Position numbers and translations under genes: made by a program
From: Bacteroidetes bacterium UBA4408
Lineage (GTDB): Bacteria > Bacteroidota > Bacteroidia > UBA4408
NCBI GenBank assembly: GCA_002389785.1
Contig: DGQS01000051.1
Span: 1-59,994, forward strand
Direction of reading: 5' to 3'
Length of the DNA stretch: 59,994 bases
The notes under the pieces: generated by a model
Told to the model about the DNA's origin: nothing
The model's database searches: none
Seen by the model: the letters and a program-made list of their open reading frames with translations, nothing else
Shown here: positions 18,598-27,962 of the stretch, one piece after another
Layout of the letters: the number at the start of each line of letters is the position of its first letter
How positions within the stretch are numbered: the first letter of the stretch is position 1

Positions 18598-19296
18598 CTA
18601 AGCAGCTAGAAGTTTAAAACCTTTTCCATGAATGTTTATAATTTCAATGGTGTTATCGTCTTTTAAATACTTACGTAATTTTGCTATGTATACATCCATG
18701 CTACGTGAATTGAAATACGAATCGTCGAGCCAAATTGTTTTTAATGCAAAGGAACGGTCTAGAATATCGTTTTTATGCATACATAGTAATTGCAATAAAT
18801 TTGCTTCTTTGGAAGTTAGCTTTTGTGATTTTCCTTTTCGTTCCAACATAAAATTTTGGGTATGAAAGGTATATTCACCAACTTTGAATTCAGCCGGAAT
18901 TTCTGTTTTGTTTACTGAATTTGCGGTACGGCGTAATATAGCGTTGATGCGCACAAGCAATTCTTCCATACTAAATGGTTTTGTAAGGTAATCATCAGCT
19001 CCTGCCATAAATCCTTCAATGGTATCTTCTTTCATGGATTTAGCAGTTAGAAAAATAATGGGAACTGTAGAGTTTATGGCTCTAATTTCCTTTGCAAGAG
19101 TAATTCCATCCTTTAGTGGCATCATTATATCCAGTAAACAAATGTCATATTTCGAGGATAAAAATTTAGTATATCCTTCTTGACCATTCACTGCTAAGTG
19201 AGTTTGATATCCTTTAGCATTTAAGTACTCTGTTAACAAAGTACCCAAATTTGTGTCGTCTTCAACGAGTAAGATGTTTGCGATTGTTTTAGCCAT
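18598..19296 (-). CDS. OmpR/PhoB-family response regulator
   Basis: The 232-residue regulator has a receiver domain (1-120) with acidic DD near the start (LLVEDDTNLG), the phosphorylated Asp in CLLDIMMPLKDG, Thr in IIFLTAKS and Lys in DDYLTKPFSM. A C-terminal winged-helix DNA-binding domain (about 135-230) carries KLTSKEANLLQLLC, SRSMDVYIAKLRKYL and IHGKGFKLL. It is phosphorylated by the histidine kinase encoded 2 bases upstream and then binds DNA. A terminator follows directly, so the operon ends here. The target genes and signal are unknown. Confidence 0.95.
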   Translation of the reverse strand: MAKTIANILLVEDDTNLGTLLTEYLNAKGYQTHLAVNGQEGYTKFLSSKYDICLLDIMMPLKDGITLAKEIRAINSTVPIIFLTAKSMKEDTIEGFMAGADDYLTKPFSMEELLVRINAILRRTANSVNKTEIPAEFKVGEYTFHTQNFMLERKGKSQKLTSKEANLLQLLCMHKNDILDRSFALKTIWLDDSYFNSRSMDVYIAKLRKYLKDDNTIEIINIHGKGFKLLAA

Positions 19297-19298
19297 GA

Positions 19299-20885
19299 TT
19301 ATTTAGGGTTTTTATATTTGGGTATGATTATAATGAATTTACTTCCTTTTCCGATTGAACTTTCCACATGAATTGTGCCACCGTGCTTCTCAATTACAGC
19401 TTTAACATAATTTAACCCTAAACCAAATCCCTTCACGTTGTGCACATTTCCGGTACTTACTCTAAATAAAGGTTCAAAAATTTTCTGTTGATTCTCTTTA
19501 CTAATACCTATGCCATTATCTTGTATGGAAAAACGAACTCCATCTTTTTCATTTTCTGTATGAATCATAATGTGAGGTTTTTCAGTAGTGTACTTCAATG
19601 CATTGTCAATCAGGTTGAACAAAATATTGCTTAAGTGCACTCTGTCACCTTCTAACTCGGGAGTTTGAGCTTGCAAGTCGGTGATAATTTCTCCACCCCG
19701 TTTCTCTAACTGCAATTTCGTATTCGCTATCGCTTGTTCAATCAATTGATGCAAATCAACAGGTTGAATTTTAAGTTTAAACTCCCCTTTTTCAAGTATA
19801 GAGATTTGCAATACATTTTCAACAAGTAAACTAAGTCTTTTGTTTTCTTCACTGATCACACGGATATAGTTTTGAGTTTGATCCTTTGTTTTTTCAAACC
19901 CGGTATCGTTGAGTACTTCACAAGCTAAGGATATGGTTGATATTGGGGTTTTAAATTCATGCGTCATATTGCTGATAAAATCATTTTTAATCACAGATAA
20001 CTTCTTTTGTTTAAAAATGGTTGAAATAGTATAGTAAAATGCAAGAATTAAGGTAAGTACTAATAAACCCGAACCAACAAATAAAAACCACAAATTACTG
20101 ATGATATAATTTTTTTGATTCGGAAAATAAATCGATAGGTACTTTGCCGGAATAAACATATTATCAGGCGCTAGATTTACTTGAAACTTTGATTGCAAAA
20201 TATCCTTTTTATCCTGATCCTTTACTCCTTTTGAAAAGTAATTTCCCTTGTTCTTTAACACACCATATAAATAGCTGGCATGTATGTTTTTTTCCTTGAG
20301 TTCAGCTGCTAATATTGAATCGAGAATAACCGTATCTACTTTTTCATCGTAGTTATTGTAAATATTTACACTAACAAATTCATCAAATACATTGTTTACA
20401 ACTTCCGATTTATGGTTCATCCAATCGTGAATCAATTCGGTACTGTCCTTATTTCCGAGTGTAAGTCCTGATTTGATTTTCATGGTTAGCTCGGAAGTTA
20501 ATTCATCCGACAGTAAAGAATCGGAAGTAAATGAATTTTGTTTGGTTTTTTTTAAGGTAGCTTCTCCGGAATCGAGTTGTAATTCCTCATAAATATGTGT
20601 GTCGTATTTTTTAAAATCAGATCCTTTTGATTTCGCGTCTTTAGTATACGGGGCAAGCCAACTAACACCTTGTTTTCGCAAGGCAAATTTTCGGGTTATT
20701 TTATCGGCAGTCGATTTTTTTTCCATTCGAGCTACAACGCCCTTTAAAGCTTCATTTACAGCAAAATCAAAATGATGTTCTTTAATTTCAAGTGCACTCT
20801 TAATCCAATACACTTGAATTGAAATTAATCCAATTAGTGCAATGCACACAAAAATACTTAACCACAACAGGTACTTTTTATTCAT
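19299..20885 (-). CDS. Membrane sensor histidine kinase
   Basis: The 528-residue kinase has two membrane helices (about 6-28 and 275-297) flanking a periplasmic sensor domain of about 245 residues. A HisKA dimerisation domain with the phospho-acceptor histidine in NMTHEFKTPIS follows, then a HATPase domain with N box LFNLIDNALKYT, G1 box QDNGIGIS and G2 box GFGLGLNYV. The periplasmic part has no known ligand-binding motif. The stop is 2 bases before the response regulator start, so both proteins form one two-component system. Confidence 0.95.
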   Translation of the reverse strand: MNKKYLLWLSIFVCIALIGLISIQVYWIKSALEIKEHHFDFAVNEALKGVVARMEKKSTADKITRKFALRKQGVSWLAPYTKDAKSKGSDFKKYDTHIYEELQLDSGEATLKKTKQNSFTSDSLLSDELTSELTMKIKSGLTLGNKDSTELIHDWMNHKSEVVNNVFDEFVSVNIYNNYDEKVDTVILDSILAAELKEKNIHASYLYGVLKNKGNYFSKGVKDQDKKDILQSKFQVNLAPDNMFIPAKYLSIYFPNQKNYIISNLWFLFVGSGLLVLTLILAFYYTISTIFKQKKLSVIKNDFISNMTHEFKTPISTISLACEVLNDTGFEKTKDQTQNYIRVISEENKRLSLLVENVLQISILEKGEFKLKIQPVDLHQLIEQAIANTKLQLEKRGGEIITDLQAQTPELEGDRVHLSNILFNLIDNALKYTTEKPHIMIHTENEKDGVRFSIQDNGIGISKENQQKIFEPLFRVSTGNVHNVKGFGLGLNYVKAVIEKHGGTIHVESSIGKGSKFIIIIPKYKNPK

Positions 20886-21058
20886 GCTATTTTAATAGGT
20901 ACTTCAACGCGTTTTGTGAGCCTTTATTGCAGCTAAACCCAGCAAAATGAATTACAGCGTGTGTTCGTGCAAAACAAATGTAATGATAAGCTTATTGGAA
21001 GCTTTTGGCTTAACGAATTTTAACAGAATTATGTACCTTAGCCGGAAATTATTTCAGC

Positions 21059-22555
21059 ATGCAAAAAGAAGCCGCTTTCACAGAAAAAGTTAATGTTCAT
21101 AAGACAGATTTGCTTGTCTTAAAAAATTATATCAACGGTGAATTGGTTGCTCCAGTTTCATCTAACTATATTGACAACTATAATCCTTCAACCGGTAAAA
21201 TTTATGCATTAATTCCAGACTCGGATGAGCGTGATGTTGAATCTGCTGCAAAAGCTGCTTTGGATGCATTTCCTATATGGAGCACAATGCCAGTTGAAAA
21301 GCGTTCAAAAATTTTGCTTCGAATAGCAGATTTAATTGAAAAAAATATTGAAAAACTTTGTAAGGCTGAATCGGTGGATAACGGCAAGCCTATTTCATTG
21401 GCGCGTAATATGGATATACCTAGGGCTGCAGCAAATTTCCACTTTTATGGAACTGCCATCTTACATTATGCGTCGAATGCGCATGCCATGGAAGATACAG
21501 CAATAAATTATACCTTGCGAAATCCCATTGGTGTTGCCGGATGTATTTCGCCTTGGAACCTTCCTCTCTATCTTTTTACCTGGAAAATTGCTCCGGCATT
21601 AGCAGCAGGAAATTGTGTGGTAGCAAAACCATCCGAAATAACGCCTACTACGGCTTTTTTACTTTCTGAATTATGCATTGAAGCAGGACTTCCAAAAGGA
21701 GTGTTAAACATTGTGCATGGATACGGACATAAAGTAGGGGCCACTATAACAGCACATCCAAAAATACCGGTAATTTCGTTTACCGGTGGGACCAAAACAG
21801 GTGCAGATATCGCAAGAGTTGCAGCGCCTATGTTTAAAAAGTTATCGCTTGAATTAGGTGGTAAAAATCCGGTAATGATCTTTGCAGATTGTAATTACGA
21901 TGAAATGCTTAAGACTACCCTGAGAAGTTCCTTTGCGAATCAGGGACAGATTTGTTTATGTGGCTCTCGAATTTTTGTTGAACGTAGTATTTATGAAAAG
22001 TTTAAAACCGACTTTGTTGCAAAAACTAAAAAATTACAAGTCGAAAATCCTGCTTTAGAAAGCAGCAAAATGGGTGCTGTGGTGAGTAAACAACATTTAG
22101 AAAAAATAATTAGTTACGTTGAATTAGCAAAACAAGAAGGAGGACAAGTTCTTTGTGGAGGTAATTCAATAAAACTGGATGGTGTTTGTGCAGACGGATG
22201 GTTTATGGCTCCTACTATAATTGAAGGATTGCCTTATAACTGCCGCACCAATCAAGAAGAAATTTTTGGACCGGTGGTAACGATTACTCCTTTTGATACC
22301 GAAGAAGAAGTGCTACATTATGCTAACAGTACCAATTATGGACTTGCATCTGTAGTTTGGACTGAGAATTTAACTCGCACACATAAATTTGCGCAAGCGA
22401 TACATGCCGGAATTGTGTGGGTAAATTGCTGGTTACTGCGAGATTTAAGAACTCCATTTGGCGGAGTAAAGAATTCGGGAGTAGGTCGTGAAGGTGGTTT
22501 TGAGGCACTCGATTTTTTTACCGAACCGAAAAATATATGTATTCGAATAAAATAA
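21059..22555 (+). CDS. NAD(P)-dependent aldehyde dehydrogenase
   Basis: The 498-residue enzyme oxidises an aldehyde to an acid. Class motifs are ISPWNLPLYLFTWKIAPALAAG for the cofactor fold, FTGGTKTGADIA, LELGGKNPVMIF with the general-base Glu, and FANQGQICLCGSRIFVE with the catalytic Cys. The C-terminal NCWLLRDLRTPFGGVKNSG is typical of the ALDH8/2-hydroxymuconic or 2-aminomuconic semialdehyde dehydrogenase group, which would fit tryptophan or aromatic breakdown. No partner gene of that pathway is in the window, so the substrate remains inferred. Single gene with its own start at 21059. Confidence 0.93.
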   Translation: MQKEAAFTEKVNVHKTDLLVLKNYINGELVAPVSSNYIDNYNPSTGKIYALIPDSDERDVESAAKAALDAFPIWSTMPVEKRSKILLRIADLIEKNIEKLCKAESVDNGKPISLARNMDIPRAAANFHFYGTAILHYASNAHAMEDTAINYTLRNPIGVAGCISPWNLPLYLFTWKIAPALAAGNCVVAKPSEITPTTAFLLSELCIEAGLPKGVLNIVHGYGHKVGATITAHPKIPVISFTGGTKTGADIARVAAPMFKKLSLELGGKNPVMIFADCNYDEMLKTTLRSSFANQGQICLCGSRIFVERSIYEKFKTDFVAKTKKLQVENPALESSKMGAVVSKQHLEKIISYVELAKQEGGQVLCGGNSIKLDGVCADGWFMAPTIIEGLPYNCRTNQEEIFGPVVTITPFDTEEEVLHYANSTNYGLASVVWTENLTRTHKFAQAIHAGIVWVNCWLLRDLRTPFGGVKNSGVGREGGFEALDFFTEPKNICIRIK

Positions 22556-22635
22556 AGGAACTCCTTTATTTACAAGCATTTTATCTATAAAATTTCGACT
22601 AGTCTTATTACCTTCGCAGAAATTTTAATTGTTGT

Positions 22636-24459
22636 ATGGCTCGCAAAGGTGGATTTAGTTCAGCTGAAGACAGAGGTCTTCCCAAAGTAAAAATTTCGAA
22701 ATCGTCATTAAAAAAAGCGCTTCGCTTATTTTATTACATAGGTCCGTATAAATGGCGTTTCCTTTTAGGATTGGTATTTTTGGTACTAACCGGAATAACC
22801 GCCATTGTTTTTCCGCGCTTCATGGGCTTACTGGTTGATTCTAGTCAAATATCCCTCGATAGAATTAATGAAATGGGGCTCAAACTGTTAGTGCTGTTTG
22901 GCTTGCAAGCGATTTTTTCTTTTTTCAGAGTGGTATTGTTTGTTCAAGTAACCGAAAATATGTTGCTATCTATCCGCAAAGCAACCTATGCTCATTTAAT
23001 TCAAATGCCCATGTCTTTTTTCGCACAAAGAAGAGTAGGCGAAATAAATAGCCGCATGTCGGCCGATTTGGCACAAATCGGCGATACGTTTACTACCAGC
23101 ATTGCTGAATTCTTGCGTCAGTTTATCATTATTGTAGGAGGAATTATTGCGCTTTTTTTTACTTCACTTAAACTTGCCTTTTTAATGCTGGCAATTGTTC
23201 CGGTTGTTGCAATTATTGCCGTATTTTTTGGGCGCTATATTCGTGGATTTTCTAAAAAAGTACAAGACAAAATTGCCGAGAGTAATGTAATAGTAGAGGA
23301 AACAATGCAAGGCATAGCCAATGTAAAATCCTTTGCGAATGAATTTTTTGAACTACTGCGCTATTCGAAAAAAAGTGAAGAAATTAAATCCTTAGCTATT
23401 ACCGGTGGAAAAGCCCGAGGAGCTTTTTTTTCATTCATTATTTTCTGTCTATTTGGAGCAATTATTTTACTTATTTGGTTTGCCGTAAAGCTCGAAAGTG
23501 AGGGTCTTTTATCGCATGGTGATATGATTCAATTTATGTTGTACACTGTTTTTGTTGGAGCATCCATTGGTGGTATTGCCGAACAATATGCACAAATTCA
23601 AAAAGCAATAGGCGCAACCGAAAGGGTAATGGAAATATTGGATGAACCATCAGAAACTATACAACTACCAACTACCTCAAAGTTTAGTGTACTTCCATAT
23701 AAACGATTGGAGGGAAATGTTCGATTTGAAAATATTAAGTTTACTTACCCTTCGCGCAAAGAGGTGGAAGTTTTGAAAAATATTTCGTTTGAAGCAAAAA
23801 AAGGCCAAACAATAGCATTTGTCGGACCCAGTGGTTCGGGTAAATCAACGATCACAGCTTTGATATTACGATTTTATGAGCCCAACACGGGAAGTATCTA
23901 TTTTGATGAAAAAAAGAGCTCGGAATACACCTTAACTGATTTGCGAAACAACATGGCAATTGTTCCACAAGACGTGTTGCTTTTTGGAGGAACGATTCGT
24001 GAAAACATTGCTTACGGGAAACCGGATGCCAGCATGGAAGAAATTATTGAAGCTGCAAAAAAAGCAAATGCGCATGAGTTTATTTCCGGTTTTCCTGAAG
24101 GGTATGATACCATTGTTGGAGAGCGTGGAATAAAATTAAGTGGCGGTCAACGGCAGCGTGTTGCCATTGCTCGTGCAGTATTAAAAAATCCGGCCATCTT
24201 AATTTTAGATGAAGCAACCAGCTCTTTGGATTCAGAATCGGAGCGTTTGGTGCAAGAAGCATTGGATAAATTAATGATAGGGCGAACTTCCTTTGTTATT
24301 GCACATCGCTTATCAACCATCAGAAATGCTGATTCTATAATTGTAATAGACAAAGGAGAGGTTGTTGAGTCGGGGACACATACTGATTTGATTGAAAAAC
24401 AAAATGGCTTATACCGTAATTTGAGCAAATTACAATTTGAGCATGAAAAACTAACTTAA
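22636..24459 (+). CDS. ABC exporter, ATPase fused to permease (MsbA/BmrA-like)
   Basis: The 607-residue half-transporter has six membrane helices (about 35-320) and a C-terminal ATPase domain (about 360-605). ATPase motifs are the Walker A FVGPSGSGKSTITAL, the Q-loop IVPQDVLLFGG, the signature KLSGGQRQRVAIARA, the Walker B ILILDEATSSLD and the switch His in IAHRLSTIRN. It should act as a homodimer at the inner membrane, exporting lipids or drugs. The N-terminus is a basic hydrophilic tail (MARKGGFSSAEDRGLPK). Without a lipid-synthesis neighbour the name msbA is not secure. The stop overlaps the convergent TPR gene by 4 bases. Confidence 0.93.
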   Translation: MARKGGFSSAEDRGLPKVKISKSSLKKALRLFYYIGPYKWRFLLGLVFLVLTGITAIVFPRFMGLLVDSSQISLDRINEMGLKLLVLFGLQAIFSFFRVVLFVQVTENMLLSIRKATYAHLIQMPMSFFAQRRVGEINSRMSADLAQIGDTFTTSIAEFLRQFIIIVGGIIALFFTSLKLAFLMLAIVPVVAIIAVFFGRYIRGFSKKVQDKIAESNVIVEETMQGIANVKSFANEFFELLRYSKKSEEIKSLAITGGKARGAFFSFIIFCLFGAIILLIWFAVKLESEGLLSHGDMIQFMLYTVFVGASIGGIAEQYAQIQKAIGATERVMEILDEPSETIQLPTTSKFSVLPYKRLEGNVRFENIKFTYPSRKEVEVLKNISFEAKKGQTIAFVGPSGSGKSTITALILRFYEPNTGSIYFDEKKSSEYTLTDLRNNMAIVPQDVLLFGGTIRENIAYGKPDASMEEIIEAAKKANAHEFISGFPEGYDTIVGERGIKLSGGQRQRVAIARAVLKNPAILILDEATSSLDSESERLVQEALDKLMIGRTSFVIAHRLSTIRNADSIIVIDKGEVVESGTHTDLIEKQNGLYRNLSKLQFEHEKLT

Positions 24460-25949
24460 TAGTTTTCCACTCTATTTAAACCTGCTTTTGCTTTCTGTGA
24501 AATGCTGTTCTGATATTCATGTTCTTTTAAACTCAAACATCGGGTGTAATATTCCTTTGCTTTACTAATGTTGTGTTGCGACTCATAAATCAATCCCAAT
24601 TGCAGCGCTGAATTGGCTGCAAAATAATAAGGATACGAACTTCCATTCTGTAAGGTTAATTCATAATTGGCAATAGCCAAGTCTAAACTATTTTGTTTGT
24701 GGTAAATCCGGGCTAATCGGTAAACTATTTCAAGTTTATCTTTTACTGCTTTTATTTTTTTACTATCTGTTTTTTTAAGTTCATTTTGCGCTCTTGAATA
24801 GTAACCACCATCAAACAGCAAACGAGCTTTTAATAAAGCAATGGTGGGTGTTTGATTTAGCTCACTTTCCCGTTTGGCTTGTTTATCCTCGTCAACCAGA
24901 GCACTCCCTTGCTCCTTTATTTTGCGTTGGTAAAGCCGGTACTTTTGCAAATCGCCTACAAGCAAATAATGCCAGCTTAAACGAAGATTTGCTGCCTTTA
25001 TAAAATTTATCCCTTTGAATCCTTTGAGGTATTTTTCCAATGGAACATTTGCATCAATGTCTAATCGGTTAAGTTTTGCTTGGCCCAGCAAATAATACAA
25101 ATAGTAAAAAGGGAAACTGTCTTTTGAAATTTTATATCTCTCAAGAGCAACAATCCCATCGTCGGTTTTACCAAGTTTAAAGCAGCTGTTTGCGTAACAA
25201 AATAATTGTACCACATTTAGTTCCTTTTGTTTTGATAAGGATGGAATAAGACTATTCTCAACATACTTGCTGTTGTCGGCGAGGTTTAAATCAATTACAC
25301 TTAATAAAAGTTGGGTTTCTGAATTAAAACCCGCAAATTCAGGTTGGTTCAAAGTTGCTTCCAACACTTCTTTCACTTCTTCTTCACCTTGTTTTATACT
25401 TCCTGAAAATCCGAACAATTTTACTGCCCATTTATATTCATCGGGTATGGTACCAACAGCAGCATGTAACAAACCTAAACATTTTTTAGTGAGCACAAAA
25501 TCTGGAAATTTCTGTTGATTTAATTCCAGCATTTTATAAGCTCTGTTTACTTCAAGCGCTGCTGTAAGGTATTCGTTAAACTTAATACGGGCAAAGGCCC
25601 ATTGCAAGTTGATTTCTGCCAGCGTAAGCAAATAATAAGGTGATTTTTTGTTGCCCTTTTCAATTAATTCTAATCGTATGTCTTTGTTGGCCTTGACCAA
25701 TTCAAAGCGCGATTTTTCTTCTGAAATTATGATGGATAAAAAATCAATATAATTATCGAGATAAAAGGGTATTAAGTTATTGGGATTTGTTTTGCGTTCT
25801 TTCAACAACAGCGCTTTGGCACTAGAAAATTTCAACTGCAAAATAGCTTCCTGTGCAGATCTGCAAGTAGTAGTGAATTCAAATTCTTGCTGTGCTTTTA
25901 CTACCAAACAATTGAGTAACAAAACAACCAGTAAGCAGGCATTCTTCAT
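24456..25949 (-). CDS. Secreted TPR-repeat protein
   Basis: A signal peptide (MKNACLLVVLLLNCLVVKA, cleavage near AQQ) is followed by an all-helical protein with TPR-like repeats. The clearest are FPFYYLYYLLGQAKLNRLD, LEIVYRLARIYHKQNSLDLA and YYFAANSALQLGLIYESQHN in the C-terminal third. Total 497 residues. Such proteins in Bacteroidota act as periplasmic scaffolds; the partner is unknown. The ATG at 25949 lies only 5 bases after the T-run of a strong hairpin terminator, an unusual placing. No T9SS tail. Confidence 0.8.
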   Translation of the reverse strand: MKNACLLVVLLLNCLVVKAQQEFEFTTTCRSAQEAILQLKFSSAKALLLKERKTNPNNLIPFYLDNYIDFLSIIISEEKSRFELVKANKDIRLELIEKGNKKSPYYLLTLAEINLQWAFARIKFNEYLTAALEVNRAYKMLELNQQKFPDFVLTKKCLGLLHAAVGTIPDEYKWAVKLFGFSGSIKQGEEEVKEVLEATLNQPEFAGFNSETQLLLSVIDLNLADNSKYVENSLIPSLSKQKELNVVQLFCYANSCFKLGKTDDGIVALERYKISKDSFPFYYLYYLLGQAKLNRLDIDANVPLEKYLKGFKGINFIKAANLRLSWHYLLVGDLQKYRLYQRKIKEQGSALVDEDKQAKRESELNQTPTIALLKARLLFDGGYYSRAQNELKKTDSKKIKAVKDKLEIVYRLARIYHKQNSLDLAIANYELTLQNGSSYPYYFAANSALQLGLIYESQHNISKAKEYYTRCLSLKEHEYQNSISQKAKAGLNRVENY

Positions 25950-25954
25950 AGCAA

Positions 25955-25978
25955 CAAAAAAGGGGACTTTCGTCCCCT
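25955..25978 (-). terminator. Rho-independent terminator after the zinc-ribbon gene
   Basis: On the minus strand AGGGGAC, a GAAA tetraloop and GTCCCCT form a 7-base G+C-rich stem (25978-25961) followed by a T-run (25960-25955). It lies 24 bases after the stop at 26003 and ends 5 bases before the start codon of the TPR gene. Confidence 0.75.
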
Positions 25979-26002
25979 AAATTAGATTAAATTATTTAGC
26001 AT

Positions 26003-26758
26003 TTACAGTATAGCTGCATCCACTAAAATACGTCCGCAATGTTCGCAAACGATAATTTTTTTGTGGGTTCTAATGTCCATTTGTGTTTGCGGTGGTATTT
26101 TGTTGAAGCAACCTCCACATGAATCACGATCAACGGTAACTACAGCTAATCCATTACGCGAATTGCTTCGTACTTTTTTATAAGCATTAAGCAAACGATC
26201 GTCAATATGATCTTCTGAACTTTTCGATTTCTTAAGTAATGATTGTTCTTCCTTTTCGGTTTCTGCAACAATTTCATCCAACTCCTTCTTCTTAGCTTTA
26301 AGATCTTTTTTACGTTCGTTTAAAATTTCTTTTGCTTGATCCAATACCAGATTTTTACTGGTCATTTCTTGTTGAAATTCCTTGATTCTTTTTTGCGACA
26401 ATTGGATATCTAGATTTTGATATTCGATTTCTTTAGTAATAGAATCGTATTCGCGGTTGTTTCGAACTTTTCCTTGTTGAGCTTCGTATTTTTTTATTAA
26501 AGCTTGAGCTTCCTTAATTGCATTTTTCTTCTGAACGATACCGTCTTCAAAAGTATTCACTTCGTCGGTAATGTTTTTAACACGGGTTTCGAGACCGATT
26601 ATTTCGTCTTCCAAATCACTTACCTCCAATGGCAATTCTCCTCGTACAATTCGGATTTTATCAATGGTTGAATCAATTTGCTGCAAATTGTAAAGAGCAC
26701 GTAATTTTTCTTCTACCGAAATCTCTTTTTCTAAAACGGTTGATTTAGTTTTTGACAT
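26003..26758 (-). CDS. Coiled-coil protein with C4-type zinc ribbon
   Basis: The 251-residue protein has a long coiled coil (about residues 30-195, rich in E, K, Q and I/L heptads) and a C-terminal zinc ribbon (zf-RING_7 type). The four cysteines are in SCGGCFNKIPP and IIVCEHCGRILVD. The family (like CdsZ/HP0958-type proteins) is thought to bind nucleic acid or act as a chaperone-like adaptor, but its role in Bacteroidota is not settled. It lies 5 bases downstream of the NIF3-like gene, a pairing commonly seen in this phylum. A terminator follows. Confidence 0.9.
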   Translation of the reverse strand: MSKTKSTVLEKEISVEEKLRALYNLQQIDSTIDKIRIVRGELPLEVSDLEDEIIGLETRVKNITDEVNTFEDGIVQKKNAIKEAQALIKKYEAQQGKVRNNREYDSITKEIEYQNLDIQLSQKRIKEFQQEMTSKNLVLDQAKEILNERKKDLKAKKKELDEIVAETEKEEQSLLKKSKSSEDHIDDRLLNAYKKVRSNSRNGLAVVTVDRDSCGGCFNKIPPQTQMDIRTHKKIIVCEHCGRILVDAAIL

Positions 26759-26763
26759 GATAC

Positions 26764-27867
26764 TTAAAGATAATTAATTGGATTGCTGTTTATTTTTGTT
26801 AAACGGAGTGCGAAAGTACTAAATTTTTTCCGAATTAAGTCAAATAGAAGCTCTTTTGTAAATTGTTCGCTTTCATAATGTCCTATATCGGCAATAACAA
26901 TGCGGTTTTCAGCGTCAAAAAACTGATGATATTTATAGTCAGAGGTAATAAACATGTCAGCACCTGCAGCAATGGCATCGTTCAATAAAAAACTACCGGA
27001 ACCACCGCAAACAGCAATCTTTTTAACCCTCCTATTCAATAATTTAGTATAGCGAACACAGCCTACTTCAAAAGTAGCCTTAACACTGGATAATACTTCC
27101 ATTTCTGTAGTTTCCTTCGGCAATTCACCAATCATTCCGCCTCCAATATATCTATTTGTGTTTGCCAGTGAAAGCAGATCATAGGCTACTTCTTCATAGG
27201 GATGTGCTTTTAGTAAAGCTGAAATAACCTGCTTCTCTGCATAAACCGGTAGTACCATCTCTAATCGCACTTCAGCTTCGGTATGTCTTTCATGAGGCTT
27301 TCCAACAAATGGATTTGCCGTTTCAGAAGCACGAAAAGTACCGCGACCTTCGCTTGTAAAACTGCATTCATCATACTCCCCAATAGCTCCTGCTCCTGCT
27401 TCAAACAGGGCACTTCTCACTTTTTCAAGGTGTTCAATTGGACAAAAAGTAATGAGTTTCGTTACTAAACCTTTTTTAGGTGCAAGAATTCGGCAATTTT
27501 GCAAACCCAGTTTCTCAGCAAGTTTAGCATTAACTCCTCCCATCACATGATCGAGGTTGGTATGAATGGCGTACAGTGCAACATCGTTTCTGATTGCTTT
27601 TATGACACATCTTTCAACATAATTTTTTCCATTTAACTTTTTAATTCCAGAAAATACAATGGGATGATGGGCAACAATTACATTGCAGTTTGAAGCAATT
27701 GCCTCTTCAATTATTTCCTCGGTTATATCCAACGAAATAAGTACACCTTTAATTTCTGTATCGGATGTACCTACTAATAGTCCTGAGTTATCAAAATTTT
27801 CTTGCAAGGCAAGAGGAGCAATCGATTCGAGATAATTGCTAAGATCTTTAATGAGAATTTTTTCCAA
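26764..27867 (-). CDS. Nif3-like dinuclear metal-centre protein
   Basis: The 367-residue protein belongs to the NIF3/DUF34 family, which forms hexameric rings with a two-metal site. Metal ligands are visible in IVAHHPIVFSG, AIHTNLDHVMGG and IADIGHYESEQF. Between the halves is the PII/CutA-like insert (about 130-235, HPYEEVAYDLL near its end) found in the long form. Suggested roles are GTP cyclohydrolase-like or metal handling; none is proved. The start is TTG at 27867, since no ATG exists upstream before a stop and the next Met lies after the conserved LQENFDNSGLLVG. Confidence 0.92.
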   Translation of the reverse strand: MEKILIKDLSNYLESIAPLALQENFDNSGLLVGTSDTEIKGVLISLDITEEIIEEAIASNCNVIVAHHPIVFSGIKKLNGKNYVERCVIKAIRNDVALYAIHTNLDHVMGGVNAKLAEKLGLQNCRILAPKKGLVTKLITFCPIEHLEKVRSALFEAGAGAIGEYDECSFTSEGRGTFRASETANPFVGKPHERHTEAEVRLEMVLPVYAEKQVISALLKAHPYEEVAYDLLSLANTNRYIGGGMIGELPKETTEMEVLSSVKATFEVGCVRYTKLLNRRVKKIAVCGGSGSFLLNDAIAAGADMFITSDYKYHQFFDAENRIVIADIGHYESEQFTKELLFDLIRKKFSTFALRLTKINSNPINYL

Positions 27868-27962
27868 GGAACAATTATTTTTTTAGTTAAAAATGCTTCA
27901 GCGCAAAACTAATTAAATTCTGTCGGAATGCTGAAAATCCCAATTTTTACTAATTTTATCGA

